Assembly: GCA_009778055.1 (NCBI GenBank) | Contig: WRKN01000129.1 | Location: 1-7,113, forward strand | DNA: 7,113 bases | From: Synergistaceae bacterium | GTDB taxonomy: Bacteria; Synergistota; Synergistia; Synergistales; Aminobacteriaceae | Direction of reading: 5' to 3' | In this document: one piece after another, positions 5,812-7,113 of the stretch | Layout of the letters: every line of letters begins with the position of its first letter | Numbering within the stretch: the first letter of the stretch is position 1 | Notes under the pieces: model-generated | The model's input: the letters and a program-made list of their open reading frames with translations, nothing else | Told to the model about the DNA's origin: nothing | Databases searched by the model: none | Made by a program: the position numbers and the translations under genes

Positions 5812-6560
5812 TAATAAACGGAGTCCACGTCTACCATATAGAGGCTGAAATCGGCGACGACGAAAACATAGTCATTCGGATGTTCGAGTACGGCTTTGCG
5901 GAGGGGCTTCGCACAAAAGAGCTATCGGACGGCGGACAAAAAATTACGTTAAAGATTCCGAACGCGCGAATCATCTACTGGGAGACAACGAAACGCACGC
6001 CGGACGAGGTGGTTATTTCTTTTGAATTTCCGGAAGGCGGTAACTACGATTATGTAGTGAAGACCTTCAAGTTCCTGGACTATGGGATAAAGGAACTGGA
6101 AGAGAAAAAATTGGCGATATTGCTGCCGTTCTACGTGCTGAAGCTGCGAAAACAGGTTGTGTCCGCGAGAAGCTCCAAGAGGCGCACGGCGCTGTGCGCG
6201 GAAATGAAAGGAATAATAGACGACCTTGTAGAGGCGGTAAAACGCGCGGTTAAAATCGGTTTATTGAGCGAACCAGACGGCCGTTTTGTGCTGGAGTACA
6301 CGGAAAAGCTGTACAAAGAACTTTATCAAAGATACGACGAGTTTAAGGAGGGTGACGTGATGCTGCAAGACTTTATCCTTACGTATTCGGAAGAGGCGGA
6401 ACTTAGGGGTATAGCAAAAGGCAGGAAAGAAGCCAGGAAAGAAGCCGAGAAAGAAAGAGAAGAAATGGTGAGAAACCTTCTGGCAAACGGTATCTCTCCT
6501 GACGTCATCGCCAAGAGCGCCGTCTTGCCTTTGGAGAGGATAAAAGCCCTGGTGAACTGA
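5622..6560 (+). CDS. Rpn-like PD-(D/E)XK nuclease-fold protein, divergent subgroup
   Basis: 312-residue soluble protein related to the Rpn/putative-transposase group but clearly different from the gene at 4509. The N-terminus QIFDLILKRLLRLSAGAVIQF (7-27) is followed by INGLFGTEHP-type sequence (about 28-37). The likely nuclease core is D60 in MPDIVIVING and E74-x-E76 in YHIEAEIG; the usual second residue is Gln (ExQ), here Glu. FEYGFAEGLR (88-97), TFKFLDYGIKELEEKKLAILL (148-168) and PFYVLKLRKQ (169-178) are subgroup-like blocks. A charged KGRKEARKEAEKEREE segment (266-281) leads to a final VRNLLANGISPDVIAKSAVLP module (283-303). The start is TTG 5622: no ATG occurs until codon 58, the frame is closed by TAA at 5589, AGGGG (5606-5610) sits 11 nt upstream, and the TTG is kept in the duplicate. 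It has its own promoter. Function and substrate are not known; nuclease activity is inferred from the fold motifs. Confidence 0.82.
   Translation: MKRETPQIFDLILKRLLRLSAGAVIQFVNGLFGTEHPTDSTVEYPNTEHVSRKLRRLMPDIVIVINGVHVYHIEAEIGDDENIVIRMFEYGFAEGLRTKELSDGGQKITLKIPNARIIYWETTKRTPDEVVISFEFPEGGNYDYVVKTFKFLDYGIKELEEKKLAILLPFYVLKLRKQVVSARSSKRRTALCAEMKGIIDDLVEAVKRAVKIGLLSEPDGRFVLEYTEKLYKELYQRYDEFKEGDVMLQDFILTYSEEAELRGIAKGRKEARKEAEKEREEMVRNLLANGISPDVIAKSAVLPLERIKALVN
6423..6446 (+). repeat. Two exact 12-bp tandem units in the tail of the second Rpn-like gene
   Basis: AGGAAAGAAGCC occurs at 6423-6434 and 6435-6446, coding RKEA twice (residues 268-275). The position is equivalent to the 12-bp tandem repeat in the first Rpn-type gene, just before the final VRNL module. 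Confidence 0.85.
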
Positions 6561-6580
6561 CGTTCCCTGTATGTAGATGA

Positions 6581-6612
6581 TTTAGGAGTAACGGGGCTTG
6601 GTTCCTCCTAAA
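6581..6612. terminator. Dyad between converging genes, possible bidirectional terminator
   Basis: TTTAGGAG (6581-6588) and CTCCTAAA (6605-6612) are exact inverted copies. After one mismatch the pairing continues AAC (6590-6592)/GTT (6601-6603), closing on an 8-nt loop. It lies 20 nt past the stop at 6558-6560 and overlaps the 3' end of the - strand Sel1 remnant. No strong T-run follows on either strand, so termination is uncertain. Confidence 0.35.
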
Positions 6613-6862
6613 ACTGCGACCTCAGAAGCCAGCCCAGGGCGTAAAAATAATTTTTCGGTACTCCCATGCCAAGTGCGTAAAGGCGGGTCAGGCGGCGGCA
6701 GGCATGGGCATGACCCTGAACGGCCGCTTTGCGATACCATTTCGCGGCATCCGCGTTATCTTTCGGCGCTCCATCATGTAGGGCTAACGTCGTGTCGTAG
6801 ATTTCCCCCAGCATGAACTGAATTTCCGGGTCGCCGGCCGGATAACACTCATCGTTTAATCC
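6608..6862 (-). pseudogene. Remnant of a Sel1-repeat (TPR-like) protein gene, 5' end missing
   Basis: On the - strand the sequence AGDPEIQFMLGEIYD, then ADAAKWYRKAAVQGHAHACRR and LYALGMGVPKNYFYALGWLL, matches the Sel1-like repeat pattern (A-x-WY-x-KAA-x-QG-x-A and YA-x-G-x-GVP-x-N). These repeats form alpha-helical scaffolds, usually in larger secreted or periplasmic proteins. Only about one and a half repeats remain. The first ATG (6812-6814) falls inside the first repeat and has no Shine-Dalgarno. In-frame repeat sequence continues upstream of it to about 6838, and the frame closes at TAA 6869-6871, inside the duplicated unit that starts at 6864. The natural 5' end has therefore been lost at that junction. 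The 3' end stops at 6608-6610 after LLRSQF, short of a full repeat. Expression is unlikely. Confidence 0.7.
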
Positions 6863-6864
6863 GC

Positions 6865-6893
6865 TTGATTATTCAGCGAGTCCTCAATATAAT
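6865..6893 (+). promoter_or_regulatory. Sigma70-type promoter of the second gene copy
   Basis: TTGATT (6865-6870), a 17-nt spacer and TATAAT (6888-6893) are identical in hexamers and spacing to the promoter at 5564-5592. Two substitutions fall in the spacer and none in the hexamers. Confidence 0.7.
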
Positions 6894-6923
6894 TTCTTGA
6901 CAGGCTAGGGGGCGGCGAGGTAT

Positions 6924-7113
6924 TTGAAACGGGAAACTCCACAGATATTCGACCTGATTCTGAAACGTCTATTGAGGTTATCGGCAGGGGCGGTTATCCA
7001 GTTCATCAACGGATTGTTCGGCACAGAGCACCCTCCGGACAGCACTGTCGAGTACCCGAACACCGAACACGTCTCACGGAAACTCCGGCGGCTTATGCCC
7101 GACATAGTCATTG
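6924..7113 (+). CDS. Second copy of the Rpn-like PD-(D/E)XK protein, 3'-truncated by the window edge
   Basis: The first 63 codons of a paralogue of the gene at 5622, starting at the same TTG. The visible protein differs from copy 1 at only two residues (V28 to I, T38 to P). The 63 codons carry 13 base differences, 11 of them silent. The visible part ends just after the predicted catalytic aspartate (D60 in MPDIVI), so the ExE motif and the tail cannot be examined. The leader carries one extra G within the Shine-Dalgarno run (AGGGGG, about 6907-6911). No frameshift or stop is seen. Function is inferred as for copy 1. Confidence 0.85.
   Translation, partial: MKRETPQIFDLILKRLLRLSAGAVIQFINGLFGTEHPPDSTVEYPNTEHVSRKLRRLMPDIVI

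Larger units (their letters stand above)
6864..7113 (+). repeat. Duplicated promoter-plus-gene unit, copy 2 (matches 5563-5811)
   Basis: This is the second copy of the promoter, leader and first 63 codons of the gene at 5622. It begins within about 2-25 nt of where the Sel1 remnant loses its reading. No REP-like arm is present at this left edge, unlike copy 1. The copy continues past the window end. Confidence 0.93.

Noticed and set aside
6598..6816. + strand open frame of 72 codons
   Set aside because: It is antisense to the recognisable Sel1-repeat remnant, with no family resemblance or convincing ribosome binding site.
1..7113. tRNA, rRNA or riboswitch
   Set aside because: No cloverleaf-like pattern, rRNA-like stretch or known riboswitch core was noticed on either strand. 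This was by eye only and not a covariance-model search.

Overview
The window looks like a chromosomal segment of a moderately GC-rich anaerobic bacterium. A lower-GC accessory stretch follows a housekeeping ion-transport operon. The taxon cannot be fixed from the sequence. Rpn-type PD-(D/E)XK proteins combined with short G/C-rich dispersed palindromes recall Synergistota or anaerobic Firmicutes, but that is recollection, not a measurement.

Region 1 (1-3717) is the downstream half of an Mrp-type multisubunit Na+/H+ antiporter operon, all on the + strand and tightly packed. A 5'-truncated mrpA with mrpB fused at its C-terminus is followed by mrpC (1-nt overlap) and mrpD (1-nt gap). These membrane proteins would assemble into one cation/proton antiporter. 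No mrpE, mrpF or mrpG follows mrpD. If they exist they should lie upstream, in the E-F-G-A-B-C-D order known from Mbh/archaeal-type clusters.

Region 2 (3718-4183) holds a small protein with a heptad-repeat coiled coil and one C-terminal membrane helix. It has a strong ribosome binding site and an internal 21-bp tandem repeat.

Region 3 (4184-7113) is an accessory patch. It contains an Rpn/PDDEXK_2-type nuclease gene (4509-5492), REP-like inverted palindromes on both sides of it (4261-4352 and 5499-5561), and a second, different PD-(D/E)XK protein (5622-6560) with its own well-formed promoter. Next come a remnant of a Sel1-repeat gene on the - strand (6608-6862) and the start of a second copy of the 5622-6560 gene with its promoter (6864-7113, running off the end). 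The two copies differ mostly at silent positions, so both have evolved under protein-level selection. The Sel1 remnant loses its 5' part where the second copy begins.

The most unusual feature is this repeated arrangement of nuclease gene, private promoter and REP-like hairpins. It suggests a self-spreading or nuclease-maintained repeat module. That is a hypothesis from layout only; nothing in the window proves mobility.
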